Assembly (NCBI RefSeq): GCF_008370045.1
Contig: NZ_VOBN01000024.1
Coordinates: 16,471 to 80,470, forward strand
Reading direction: 5' to 3'
DNA from: Pseudomonas sp. ANT_J12
Lineage (GTDB): Bacteria; Pseudomonadota; Gammaproteobacteria; Pseudomonadales; Pseudomonadaceae
Length of the DNA stretch: 64,000 nucleotides
A program made the translations under genes and the position numbers. The number at the start of each line of letters is the position of its first letter. Position 1 is the first letter of the stretch. Below the pieces are notes generated by a model, which made no database searches, was not told where the DNA came from, and saw only the letters and a program-made list of their open reading frames with translations. Positions 34,872 through 42,807 of this stretch are shown piece by piece.

Positions 34872-35810
34872 CTAGCCCTGCCGAAACACCAACGCCTTCA
34901 ACCCGCACTCAATATCCGCATCCGGAAACTCCGGCGGATTCTCCAGCCGCTCGACAAAACTTAAACTCGGCGCCTCACGGGTAACGCCGTCAATCAAAAA
35001 GTCCGAACCAAACGCCGGATCATTCATGCAGGCCAGCACCGTCCCCTGTTCGGTGAGCAGTTCTGGCAACCGACGCAGCACCCGCTGGTAATCCTTGGTC
35101 AGCAAAAAACTGCCTTTCTGAAACGATGGCGGATCGATGATCACCAGGTCATAAGGTCCCTTGCCAATCACTTTGCCCCAGGACTTGAACAGGTCGTGGC
35201 CGAGGAATGTCACCTGGCTCACGTCGTGGCCATTGAGCCGATGGTTATCACGGCCACGGCTCAACGCCGAACTGGACATGTCCAGGTTGACCACGTGCGC
35301 CGCACCACCCTCGATGGCCGCGACCGAAAACCCGCAGGTGTAGGCGAACAGGTTCAACACCCGCTTGCCGTCCGCATTCGCTCGCACCCAATCGCGGCCG
35401 TAGCGCATGTCGAGGAACAGCCCGGCGTTCTGTTTACGGCCCAGGTCCACCCGATACTTCAGGCCGCCCTCGGTGATGGTCATTTCTTCCAGCGCATCCC
35501 CAAGCAGCCATTCGGTGGTGCTTTGCAGCAGGTAACGGTGTTGCAGCAACAATGTATGCGCGCCGGATTGCTGCCATTCGGCGGACCCGGTGAGGCCCAT
35601 CAGCAGTTGCTTCAGATCCTCCAGCTGTTGCGGCTCCGGCTCCTTGAACAGCGACACCAGCACCACCCCCTGCAACCAGTCGACGGTCAACTGCTCCAGC
35701 CCCGGCCAGCAACGCCCACGGCCGTGGAACAAGCGGCGGGTTTCGGCCTGGGCGGTGGCCAGGGCGGTCAGTAGGTGGGTGTGCAGGGTGGCGAGGGCGT
35801 CAGGGTTCAT
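34872..35810 (-). CDS. Class I SAM-dependent RNA methyltransferase (RlmI/RlmK-like)
   Basis: A 312-residue methyltransferase without the N-terminal PUA domain of RlmI. Motifs: GLFLDMRYGRDWVRAN, KRVLNLFAYTCGFSVAAIEG (motif I, SAM), AHVVNLDMSSSALSRGRDNH, then YDLVIIDPPSFQKGSF (DPP motif IV typical of the m5C/m2G RNA enzymes) and TEQGTVLACMNDP. The Q-N-A-G-L-F-L-D segment is common in the YccW/RlmK group. rRNA is the likely substrate; the exact base is not determinable. It is a single gene. Confidence 0.9.
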   Translation of the reverse strand: MNPDALATLHTHLLTALATAQAETRRLFHGRGRCWPGLEQLTVDWLQGVVLVSLFKEPEPQQLEDLKQLLMGLTGSAEWQQSGAHTLLLQHRYLLQSTTEWLLGDALEEMTITEGGLKYRVDLGRKQNAGLFLDMRYGRDWVRANADGKRVLNLFAYTCGFSVAAIEGGAAHVVNLDMSSSALSRGRDNHRLNGHDVSQVTFLGHDLFKSWGKVIGKGPYDLVIIDPPSFQKGSFLLTKDYQRVLRRLPELLTEQGTVLACMNDPAFGSDFLIDGVTREAPSLSFVERLENPPEFPDADIECGLKALVFRQG

Positions 35811-35968
35811 CGGGCAACGTCGGCAATGTGAGTGGGCGGCATTTTAACCACAAATGAATCCCGGGGACGTCCGGATAGTTATCACGATTAATTTAACTTT
35901 ACGTGAGGATTTGGCGAACAGTTGGCTTCCATACTCGGCCCCATCGAACAACAAACAAGGAGCCGGAC

Positions 35969-36586
35969 ATGTCGCAGCCAACTGCTTCACCCAAGGCCAG
36001 CCACCCACGCTGGCTGCGTTTGACCCATTGGCTCAACGCCCTGGCGGTCGTGGTCATGATCAGCAGCGGCTGGCGCATCTATAACGCCTCGCCGCTCTAC
36101 GATTTCAGCTTCCCGGCGTCGATCACCCTCGGTGGCTGGCTCGGCGGGGCGCTGCAATGGCATTTCGCGGCGATGTGGTTCCTCGCCATCAACGGCCTCA
36201 TTTACCTGACCATCAACATTGCCAGCGGTCGACTGTTGCGTCGGTTTTTCCCGGTATCGCCCAAAGGCATCCTGCATGACCTGTGGGCGGCACTGAGAGG
36301 GCGGTTGGGGCACGCCGACCTCAGTCATTACAACCAGGTCCAGCGCTTCGCCTACCTGTTCGTCATGCTCGACATCACGCTGATGGTGGTGTCCGGGCTG
36401 GTGTTGTGGAAGTCCGTGCAGTTCCCGTTGTTGCGTGAATTGCTGGGTGGTTACGAAGGGGCGCGGCAGGTGCATTTCATCGCGATGGCGCTGTTGGTGG
36501 CCTTCATCGTGGTGCATCTGGTGATGGTACTGCTGGTCCCGAAAACGCTGTGGGCCATGATTGTTGGTCGCAAGGAGCCGGTATGA
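35969..36586 (+). CDS. Membrane cytochrome b (cytochrome b561-type subunit)
   Basis: A 205-residue protein with four to five membrane helices. Candidate heme-b ligands: His in LRLTHWLNALAV, His in LQWHFAAMWF, His in ARQVHFIAMAL and His in FIVVHLVMVLL. AAGGAG precedes the ATG at 35969 by six bases; an in-frame extension from 35903 is unlikely. Its stop overlaps the start of the molybdenum-enzyme gene (ATGA), so the two form a complex: this subunit would exchange electrons with the quinone pool for the periplasmic Mo enzyme, like MsrQ does for MsrP but from a different membrane family. Confidence 0.92.
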   Translation: MSQPTASPKASHPRWLRLTHWLNALAVVVMISSGWRIYNASPLYDFSFPASITLGGWLGGALQWHFAAMWFLAINGLIYLTINIASGRLLRRFFPVSPKGILHDLWAALRGRLGHADLSHYNQVQRFAYLFVMLDITLMVVSGLVLWKSVQFPLLRELLGGYEGARQVHFIAMALLVAFIVVHLVMVLLVPKTLWAMIVGRKEPV

Positions 36587-37362
36587 AAAAGCGCATCGAA
36601 GGACTCGACGAGTCGTCCATCCTCAGCGAAGCCCGGAAGGTACTGGCGCCGCAAATCGAAGACCGTTCCCGGCGCTCGTTCCTGCTACGCGGCCTGACCC
36701 TCGGCGGGGTGGCCATGTTGTCCGGTTGCAACATCACCGACAACGACAGCGTCGAAACCGCGCTGTCCTCCATGTCCCGCCTCAACGATCGGGTCCAGGG
36801 CTGGCTGTTCAACCCCAACGCCATGGCGCCGACCTATCCCGAGTCGATGATCACCCGACCGTTCCCGTTCAATGCCTTCTACGGCATCGACGAAGCACCG
36901 ACCGTCGAGGAAGAAAGCTTCCGCCTGGAAGTCACCGGCCTGGTCGCCGACAAACGCAACTGGCGCCTCGAAGAACTGCGGGCCATGGCCCAGACCGACC
37001 AGATCACCCGGCACATCTGCGTCGAAGGCTGGAGCGCCATCGGCCGCTGGGGCGGCGTGCGCTTCAGTGACTTCCTCAAGCGCATTGGCGCCGACACCAG
37101 CGCCAAGTACGTCGGCTTCAAATGCGCCGACGACTACTACACCAGCATCGACATGGCCACGGCCCTGCATGCGCAAACCCTGCTGGCCCTGACCTACGAC
37201 GGCGCCGTGCTGCCCCGCGAGTACGGCTTCCCGATGAAACTGCGCATGCCCACCAAGCTTGGCTACAAGAACCCCAAACACATTCAGGCGATTTTCGTCA
37301 GCAACACCTACAGCGGCGGCTACTGGGAAGACCAGGGCTACAACTGGTTCGGTGGTAGCTGA
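36583..37362 (+). CDS. Tat-exported molybdopterin oxidoreductase (sulfite oxidase/MsrP fold)
   Basis: A 259-residue enzyme. The N-terminus carries a twin-arginine motif SRRSFLLRGLTLGG (Arg30/Arg31) followed by LSGC, a lipobox-like Cys49. The catalytic domain shows RPFPFNAFYGIDEAP, RHICVEGWSAIGRWGGVRF with molybdenum-ligand Cys146, and YGFPMKLRMPTKLGYKNPKHI. No dimerisation domain follows, as in MsrP/YedY-type proteins. It is coupled to the cytochrome b gene (ATGA overlap, AAGGAG in front). Substrate may be oxidised methionine or another S-oxide; this is inference. The MXKDX protein gene follows 54 bases later. Confidence 0.93.
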   Translation: MKKRIEGLDESSILSEARKVLAPQIEDRSRRSFLLRGLTLGGVAMLSGCNITDNDSVETALSSMSRLNDRVQGWLFNPNAMAPTYPESMITRPFPFNAFYGIDEAPTVEEESFRLEVTGLVADKRNWRLEELRAMAQTDQITRHICVEGWSAIGRWGGVRFSDFLKRIGADTSAKYVGFKCADDYYTSIDMATALHAQTLLALTYDGAVLPREYGFPMKLRMPTKLGYKNPKHIQAIFVSNTYSGGYWEDQGYNWFGGS

Positions 37363-37416
37363 GGAACGCCCAAGTACTTCACCGCAAGCACACTCAACTC
37401 TATAAGGAACACCACC

Positions 37417-37713
37417 ATGAAAAAGCTAGCCACCGCCGCACTGTCCCTGTTCTTGTCCATGGGCGTCGCCAGCGTCTACGCCGCCGACACCATGAGCAAC
37501 GACAGCATGAGCAAGGACTCGATGTCCAAAGACGCCATGTCCAAAGACAGCATGAAAAAAGACACGATGAAAAAGGACAACATGGCCAAAGACACCATGA
37601 AGAAAGACAGCATGTCCAAGGACGCCATGAGCAAGGACACGATGAAGAAAGACAACATGTCCAAGGACAGCATGAGCAAAGACGCCATGAAAAAAGACGC
37701 CATGTCGCAATAA
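37417..37713 (+). CDS. Secreted pentapeptide MXKDX-repeat protein
   Basis: A 98-residue protein: a signal peptide (MKKLATAALSLFLSMGVASV, cleavage after YAA about residue 23), then about 15 copies of a five-residue unit M-(S/K/A)-K-D-(S/A/T/N). The mature part is almost only Met, Lys, Asp, Ser, Ala, Thr and Asn, extremely hydrophilic and Met-rich. It matches the pentapeptide MXKDX family known by pattern only. AAGGA precedes the ATG by ten bases. Its position directly after a cytochrome b/Mo-enzyme operon that may handle oxidised methionine makes a role as Met-rich oxidant sink or metal ligand attractive but unproven. Confidence 0.92.
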   Translation: MKKLATAALSLFLSMGVASVYAADTMSNDSMSKDSMSKDAMSKDSMKKDTMKKDNMAKDTMKKDSMSKDAMSKDTMKKDNMSKDSMSKDAMKKDAMSQ

Positions 37714-38090
37714 CCCAAGCCAACCCCAATACCCCTGTGGGAGCGGGCTTGCTCGCGAAGGCGTCGTGTCAGTCAGCATTCACATCAACTGACACACAGC
37801 CTTCGCGAGCAGGCTCGCTCCCACAGGTTTTCTACAGCCTGAAAAAGGGTATGACCTAACCTCATACCCCCATGACTTTTAATGGTTACAGCCCCGCCAA
37901 CCCCCAGTGTTAAAAAATCGCAAACCAGCTCATCAACAACAAAAAAGAGCGTTTGCACAATGACCCAGCCTCACTGCCGCGTCCTCGCCAGCCCCGTGCT
38001 GCGCTCTTCGATCCCCGACATTTGCCCCGCGATCTTCACGATCTGCGTGCGCTTCTGATCACCCAAAAAATCCAAAAAGAGTAATGACCC
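37714..38090. other. 377-base intergenic stretch before the fae operon
   Basis: It holds a REP pair (37734-37827). From 37960 to 38058 there is a 32-codon open frame (MTQPHCRVLASPVLRSS...) with three Cys and a weak ribosome site. It could be a leader peptide but is short enough to be chance. Promoters for the fae operon must lie after the REP pair. Confidence 0.5.
37734..37827. repeat. REP pair (CCTGTGGGAGCGGGCTTGC variant)
   Basis: Inverted doublet; arms CCTGTGGGAGCGGGCTTGCT and its near-complement ending CCCACAGG (one mismatch, AGGCTC for AAGCCC). It follows the MXKDX gene. Confidence 0.92.
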
Positions 38091-38603
38091 ATGAAAGAAC
38101 TCGACCTGTACATCGGTGAAGGTTTCGAAGGCCCGGGCGTGAACGCCGCGCACATCAACATCCTGATCGGCCCGCGCAACGGTCCGGCGGGGCAGGCGTT
38201 TGCCAATAGCCTGGCGTCGCCGAGCCAGGGCCATTGCCCATTCATGGTGATCGCCCAGCCGAACATCCCGGTCAAGCCGATGACCCTTTATGTAAACAAG
38301 GCCGCGATCAGCAGTGACTTGCACGGCAACGCCACGTGGGGCGCGTCCCAGGCCGGGATCGCCAAGGCTGTTCTGGAAGCATTGCTGGATGGCACGCTGC
38401 CGCCGGAAGCCGAGGATGAGTGGGCCATCGTCACCGCCAACTGGGTCAACCCGGCCTGCGATGACCTCGATGCGGTGTACCTGAACAACTACAACGCCTG
38501 CCGCACCGCAATCCGCGCCGCCCTGACCGGCAAGCCGGAAACCGCGCAACTGGCGGATGTGGTCGATCACATCAGCAACCCTTTCTACACGCCAAAAGCC
38601 TGA
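38091..38603 (+). CDS. fae: Formaldehyde-activating enzyme homolog
   Basis: A 170-residue protein of normal Fae length. Conserved features: YIGEGFEGPGVNAAHINILI with the catalytic His at residue 21, GPRNGPAGQAFANSLASPSQ, NIPVKPMTLYVNKAAI and QAGIAKAVLEAL. In methylotrophs Fae condenses formaldehyde with tetrahydromethanopterin. Pseudomonads lack that cofactor pathway, so the partner here may be formaldehyde or another aldehyde with a different carrier. It is the first gene of fae, aldo/keto reductase and aldehyde dehydrogenase, with a 10-base gap to the next gene. AAAGAG lies before the ATG. Confidence 0.93.
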   Translation: MKELDLYIGEGFEGPGVNAAHINILIGPRNGPAGQAFANSLASPSQGHCPFMVIAQPNIPVKPMTLYVNKAAISSDLHGNATWGASQAGIAKAVLEALLDGTLPPEAEDEWAIVTANWVNPACDDLDAVYLNNYNACRTAIRAALTGKPETAQLADVVDHISNPFYTPKA

Positions 38604-38613
38604 GGTCCGCGCC

Positions 38614-39648
38614 ATGCAATACATTCGTTTGGGCAACTCCGGCCTGCAAGTTTCCCGCCTGTGCCTGGGCACCATGAACATGGGCACCCCGGACTGGAAA
38701 CCGTGGATTTTCGATGAGAAGCAGAGCGAACCTATCGTCGCTCACGCCCTCGACAACGGGGTGAACTTCATCGACCTCGCGGACTTCTATTCCGCCGGCG
38801 TCGGCGAGGAAGTGGTGGGGCGCATCGTCAAGCGCCTGGCCCGTCGCGATGACCTGGTGATTACCACCAAAGTCGGCTACGGCACCCGCAACGGCATCAA
38901 TGCCAGCGGCCATTCGCGCAAGCACATCATGGACAGCATCGATGCGTCGCTGAGGCGTCTGGACATGGATTACGTCGACGTCTTCATGCTGCATTACTTC
39001 GATGTGAACACTCCGGTCGAGGAAACCATGAGCGCGATGAACGACATCGTGCGCTCCGGCAAGGCCCGTTACATCGGCGTCTCGACCATGCTCACCGGGC
39101 AACTGGCGAAGATCCTCATGGCCTGCGAGCGCAATGGCTGGGTCAAGCCGATCAACATGCAACTGCAACTGAACTGCGCTTACCGCGAAGAAGAGCGCGA
39201 GATGATCCCGTTCTGCCGCGATCAAGGTTTGGGTGTTTCGGTGTTCAGTCCACTGGCCCGTGGCCTGCTGACCGGCGACGTGCAATCGACCCGCAACCAG
39301 ACCGACTTCTTCACCCAGCAGATGTACAGCGACGAAGCCTCGTTCCAGATCGCCCATTCGGTACAGCACGTGGCCCGTGCCCGTGGCGTGTCGAACGCGC
39401 AGATCGCCCAGGCCTGGGTCGCTAACCATCCAGGTGTGGATTGCATGCTGGTCGGCGCCGACACCACCGCGCAGTTCGACAGTGCTTTGGCAGCCTTGGA
39501 AACCAAGCTTGACGCCGAAGAACTGCATGAACTGGAACGCAACTACACGCCATGCGATGTGATCAACGATTACACCGCCGGCAAACGCATCCTGCGCTCG
39601 GCCCGTCCGGGGCTGGAACGCTTCAACTTGACCGAGGCCGTGGCATGA
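38614..39648 (+). CDS. Aldo/keto reductase
   Basis: A 344-residue NADPH-dependent oxidoreductase. The catalytic tetrad is visible: Asp and Tyr in FIDLADFYSAG, Lys in VITTKVGYG, His in VFMLHYFD. The C-terminal NADP site shows YIGVSTMLTGQL, LGVSVFSPLARGLLTG and CMLVGADTTAQFDSAL. The ATG at 38614 lies ten bases after the fae stop, and the stop overlaps the aldehyde dehydrogenase start (ATGA). Within the operon it probably interconverts an aldehyde or ketone intermediate and its alcohol. Confidence 0.93.
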   Translation: MQYIRLGNSGLQVSRLCLGTMNMGTPDWKPWIFDEKQSEPIVAHALDNGVNFIDLADFYSAGVGEEVVGRIVKRLARRDDLVITTKVGYGTRNGINASGHSRKHIMDSIDASLRRLDMDYVDVFMLHYFDVNTPVEETMSAMNDIVRSGKARYIGVSTMLTGQLAKILMACERNGWVKPINMQLQLNCAYREEEREMIPFCRDQGLGVSVFSPLARGLLTGDVQSTRNQTDFFTQQMYSDEASFQIAHSVQHVARARGVSNAQIAQAWVANHPGVDCMLVGADTTAQFDSALAALETKLDAEELHELERNYTPCDVINDYTAGKRILRSARPGLERFNLTEAVA

Positions 39649-41078
39649 GCGCGCTGATCCGCAATGGCAACTTCATCGATGGCCAATGGTCCAGCGGTGG
39701 TCCCACTTATCCGGTGTGGAATCCGGCCAACGGTGCCCTTATCACCGAGGTGCAAAAGGCTGGCGCCGAGGAAACCAACCTCGCTATCGCCGCCGCCAAT
39801 CGGGCGTTGCCGGCCTGGCGCAAACTGACCGCCAAGGAACGCAGCCAGAAGCTCAAGCGCTGGAGCGAGCTGATGCTGAGCCACCAGAAGGACCTGGCCA
39901 CCTTGCTTAGCCGCGAACAGGGCAAGCCATTGGCTGAAGCCATGGGCGAAGTGGTCTACGCCGCGAGTTTCCTGGAGTGGTTCGCCGAAGAGGCGAAACG
40001 CGCTTACGGTGACGTGATCCCGAGCCACAAGGCCGACGCACGCATCATCGTGGTCAAGGAAGCCATTGGTGTGGTGGCGGCGATCACGCCGTGGAACTTC
40101 CCGCTGGCGATGGTCACCCGCAAGGTCGGCCCGGCCCTGGCGGCGGGCTGCACGATGATCCTCAAACCGTCGGAAGAGACGCCGTTGTCGGCCTTCGCCC
40201 TGGCGGTGCTGGCCGAGCAGGCGGGCATTCCGGCTGGCGTGTTCAACGTCGTTTCCGGTGATGCCGTGGCAATCGGCGGGGCGCTGCAAGCCTCCAGCGT
40301 CGTGCGCAAACTGTCGTTCACCGGCTCGACCCGAACCGGCAAATTGCTGATGCGCCAGGCCTCGGAAACCTTGAAAAAAGTCTCGCTGGAACTGGGTGGC
40401 AACGCGCCGTTCATTGTCTTCGACGATGCGGATCTGGATGCCGCCGTCAAAGGCGCCATGGCCTCGAAATTCCGCAACACCGGGCAAACCTGTGTCTGCG
40501 TCAACCGCTTCTTTATCCAGGACGGCGTCTACGAAGCCTTCACCGGCAAACTCGCCGAAGCGGTCGCGGCGATGCGCGTCGGCAGTGCCCTGGACGGTGA
40601 AACCGAGCAAGGCCCGCTGATCAACGCCGCTGCCTTGGCCAAGGTTGAACTGCATGTCGGTGATGCGTTGGAGAAGGGCGCTACGTTGCTGTGCGGTGGC
40701 CGCCGCCATGCCCTGGGCGGCACGTTCTACGAGCCGACCATCCTCACCGACGCCAACAGCGACATGCTGATTGCCCAGGATGAAACCTTCGGCCCGGTGG
40801 CCGCGTGCTTCCGCTTCAAGGACGAAGCCGAAGTGTTGCAACGGGCCAACGACACGCCGTACGGCTTGTCGGCGTACTTCTACAGCCGCGACATCGGCCG
40901 CGTCTGGCGCATGGCCGAAGGCCTGGAAGCGGGCATGGTCGGGATCAACGAAGGGATCATCTCCACGGAAGTCGCGCCGTTTGGCGGCATCAAGGAATCG
41001 GGCCTCGGTCGCGAAGGCTCCAAGTACGGCCTGGAAGACTACCTGGAAATCAAATACCTGTTGATGGGCGGGCTCTAA
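39645..41078 (+). CDS. NAD(P)-dependent aldehyde dehydrogenase (GabD-like)
   Basis: A 477-residue ALDH. Motifs: VVAAITPWNFPLAMVTRKVG, ILKPSEETPLSAFALA, LSFTGSTRTGKLLM, LELGGNAPFIVFDDADLD (general-base Glu) and NTGQTCVCVNRFF with catalytic Cys at about residue 283. The pattern is closest to succinate-semialdehyde dehydrogenases, but operon context (Fae, aldo/keto reductase) suggests another small aldehyde. ATG at 39645 overlaps the previous stop by four bases. Confidence 0.93.
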   Translation: MSALIRNGNFIDGQWSSGGPTYPVWNPANGALITEVQKAGAEETNLAIAAANRALPAWRKLTAKERSQKLKRWSELMLSHQKDLATLLSREQGKPLAEAMGEVVYAASFLEWFAEEAKRAYGDVIPSHKADARIIVVKEAIGVVAAITPWNFPLAMVTRKVGPALAAGCTMILKPSEETPLSAFALAVLAEQAGIPAGVFNVVSGDAVAIGGALQASSVVRKLSFTGSTRTGKLLMRQASETLKKVSLELGGNAPFIVFDDADLDAAVKGAMASKFRNTGQTCVCVNRFFIQDGVYEAFTGKLAEAVAAMRVGSALDGETEQGPLINAAALAKVELHVGDALEKGATLLCGGRRHALGGTFYEPTILTDANSDMLIAQDETFGPVAACFRFKDEAEVLQRANDTPYGLSAYFYSRDIGRVWRMAEGLEAGMVGINEGIISTEVAPFGGIKESGLGREGSKYGLEDYLEIKYLLMGGL

Positions 41079-41095
41079 CACCCCCACCCATAACC

Positions 41096-41189
41096 CCTGT
41101 GGGAGCGGGCTTGCTCGCGAAGGCGTCGGGTCAGTCGATACATGTGTTGGCTGACACACCGCCTTCGCGAGCAAGCCCGCTCCCACAGG
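41096..41189. repeat. REP pair
   Basis: Inverted doublet CCTGTGGGAGCGGGCTTGCT ... complement ending CCCACAGG, between the aldehyde dehydrogenase and MFS genes. It may limit read-through into the transporter gene. Confidence 0.92.
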
Positions 41190-41269
41190 TCCCACAGGGT
41201 TCACCGGTTTCATCAGAGCAAAAACGACCGGTTTCATTTCTCCGTCAATAACAACAACTGGAGACGAAC

Positions 41270-42634
41270 ATGTCCGCTCAATCGATAAAGATCGACGACC
41301 TGCCCATCGGGCGCTTTCATCTCAAAATCGCCGGGCTGACGTTCGGCGCGCATTTCACCGACGGCTACATCCTCGGCCTGATCGGCATAGCCTTCACCCT
41401 GCTCAGCCCACAGATGCACCTCGACGCTTTCTGGCAAGGCCTGATCGGTGCCTCGGCGCTGATCGGCCTGTTTCTCGGCAGCCTGTTCTTCGGGTGGATC
41501 TCTGACAAGGTTGGCCGGCAGAAAATCTTCCTGGTCAGTTTTGTGCTGATCACCATCGCCTCGCTGATGCAGTTCTACGCCGAAACCGCGCTGCAATTAT
41601 TTCTGTGCCGGGTGCTGATCGGCATTGGCCTGGGCGGTGACTTCAGCGTCGGCCACGCCATGCTCGCCGAGTTCTCGCCGAAGAAGCATCGCGGCGTGCT
41701 GCTCGGTTCGTTCAGCGTGATCTGGACCTTCGGCTACGTCGCCGCGACCTTCGTCGGCACGGCGATGCTCAACCTCGGCGATGATGCCTGGCGCTGGATG
41801 CTGGCCTCGTCGGCGATCCCGGCGGCGTTGATCCTGATCGCCCGCATCGGCACACCCGAGTCGCCGCGTTGGCTGGTCAATCAGGGCCGCATCGCCGAAG
41901 CCCGGGCCATCGTCAAGAAACACCTGGGGGACAACGTCGAACTCGACGAAACCCGCTCCACCGAAACCCGCTCCGGCTACGCGGTGCTGTTCAGCCGTGA
42001 ATACCGCAAGCGCACCGCGTTCAATTGCCTGTTCTTCGTGTGCATCGTGATGCCGTACTTTGCGATCTACACCTTCCTGCCCTCGATCTTGCAGAAGATG
42101 GGCCTGGCCGAAGGCTTTGGCACGGAGCTGATGCTGAACCTGCTGCTGATCCTCGGCGCGTTGACTGGCATCTGGTGTACCGTGAAATTCTCGCGCCGGG
42201 GCTTCCTGATCAACTCGTTCATCATCCTCGCGGTGGCGTTGTTTCTGTTGGCGGTATTGCCGGGCAGCGCGGCGTTCCTGATGGTGTTGGTGTTCGGCCT
42301 GTTCACCCTGGTGTTGTCGGCGGTGAGCAATTTGGTCGGCGTATTCCCGGCCGAGAGTTTTCCGACCGAAGTGCGCGCTAGCGGGATTGGTTTGGCCACG
42401 GCCGTGAGTCGCTTGGGCTCGGCGGTCAGCACCTTCCTGCTGCCGGTGAGCGTGGCGGGGATCGGCCTGAGCCCGACCATGGGCATCCTGGCGGCGATCC
42501 TGGCACTGGGCGCGATGATTTCCTGGGCCTGGGCGCCGGAGACCAAATCCCTGACCTTGAGCCAGGCGTGCAAGGCGCAGAGTCCGGTGGAGAGTGGGGC
42601 GCCTGTCACGGTGAAAGTCGCAGCCCCGATCTGA
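41270..42634 (+). CDS. MFS transporter (sugar-porter / aromatic-acid type)
   Basis: A 454-residue, 12-helix permease. Motifs: GAHFTDGYILGLIGIAF in helix 1, GWISDKVGRQKIFLVS (loop 2-3 signature), RVLIGIGLGGDFSVGHAML in helix 4, AEFSPKKHRGVLLG and PESPRWLVNQGRIAEA (sugar-porter PESPR motif), and FPTEVRASGIGLATAVSRLG near the end. ACTGGAGAC precedes the ATG. It probably imports the substrate used by the fae, aldo/keto reductase and aldehyde dehydrogenase set. Its end converges on the LysR gene across a repeat region. Confidence 0.93.
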   Translation: MSAQSIKIDDLPIGRFHLKIAGLTFGAHFTDGYILGLIGIAFTLLSPQMHLDAFWQGLIGASALIGLFLGSLFFGWISDKVGRQKIFLVSFVLITIASLMQFYAETALQLFLCRVLIGIGLGGDFSVGHAMLAEFSPKKHRGVLLGSFSVIWTFGYVAATFVGTAMLNLGDDAWRWMLASSAIPAALILIARIGTPESPRWLVNQGRIAEARAIVKKHLGDNVELDETRSTETRSGYAVLFSREYRKRTAFNCLFFVCIVMPYFAIYTFLPSILQKMGLAEGFGTELMLNLLLILGALTGIWCTVKFSRRGFLINSFIILAVALFLLAVLPGSAAFLMVLVFGLFTLVLSAVSNLVGVFPAESFPTEVRASGIGLATAVSRLGSAVSTFLLPVSVAGIGLSPTMGILAAILALGAMISWAWAPETKSLTLSQACKAQSPVESGAPVTVKVAAPI

Positions 42635-42639
42635 AGCAT

Positions 42640-42795
42640 GATCGTTCCCACGCTCTGCGTGGGAATGCCTCAATGGACGCTCTGCGTCCGCTTGTGGGAC
42701 GCGGAGCGTCCCTGGCTGCATCCCCACGCAGAGCGTGGGAACGATCAATGCAAACTGACACACCGCCTTCGCGAGCAAGCCCGCTCCCACAGGGG
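42640..42795. repeat. Composite inverted repeat plus single REP
   Basis: Outer 24-base perfect arms (42640-42663 and 42723-42746; core GTTCCCACGCTCTGCGTGGG) surround an inner GGACGCTCTGCGTCC-type dyad. Each outer arm is itself self-complementary (CCCACGC/GCGTGGG). Half of a REP (CCTTCGCGAGCAAGCCCGCT) follows at 42764-42795. It is a different repeat family from the REP doublets elsewhere in the window. Confidence 0.85.
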
Positions 42796-42807
42796 AATTG
42801 CGGTGTT

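Noticed and set aside
39570..41237. 555-codon antisense frame opposite the aldehyde dehydrogenase
   Set aside because: Shadow of the GabD-like gene, whose catalytic motifs are intact on the plus strand. It also reads through a REP pair.
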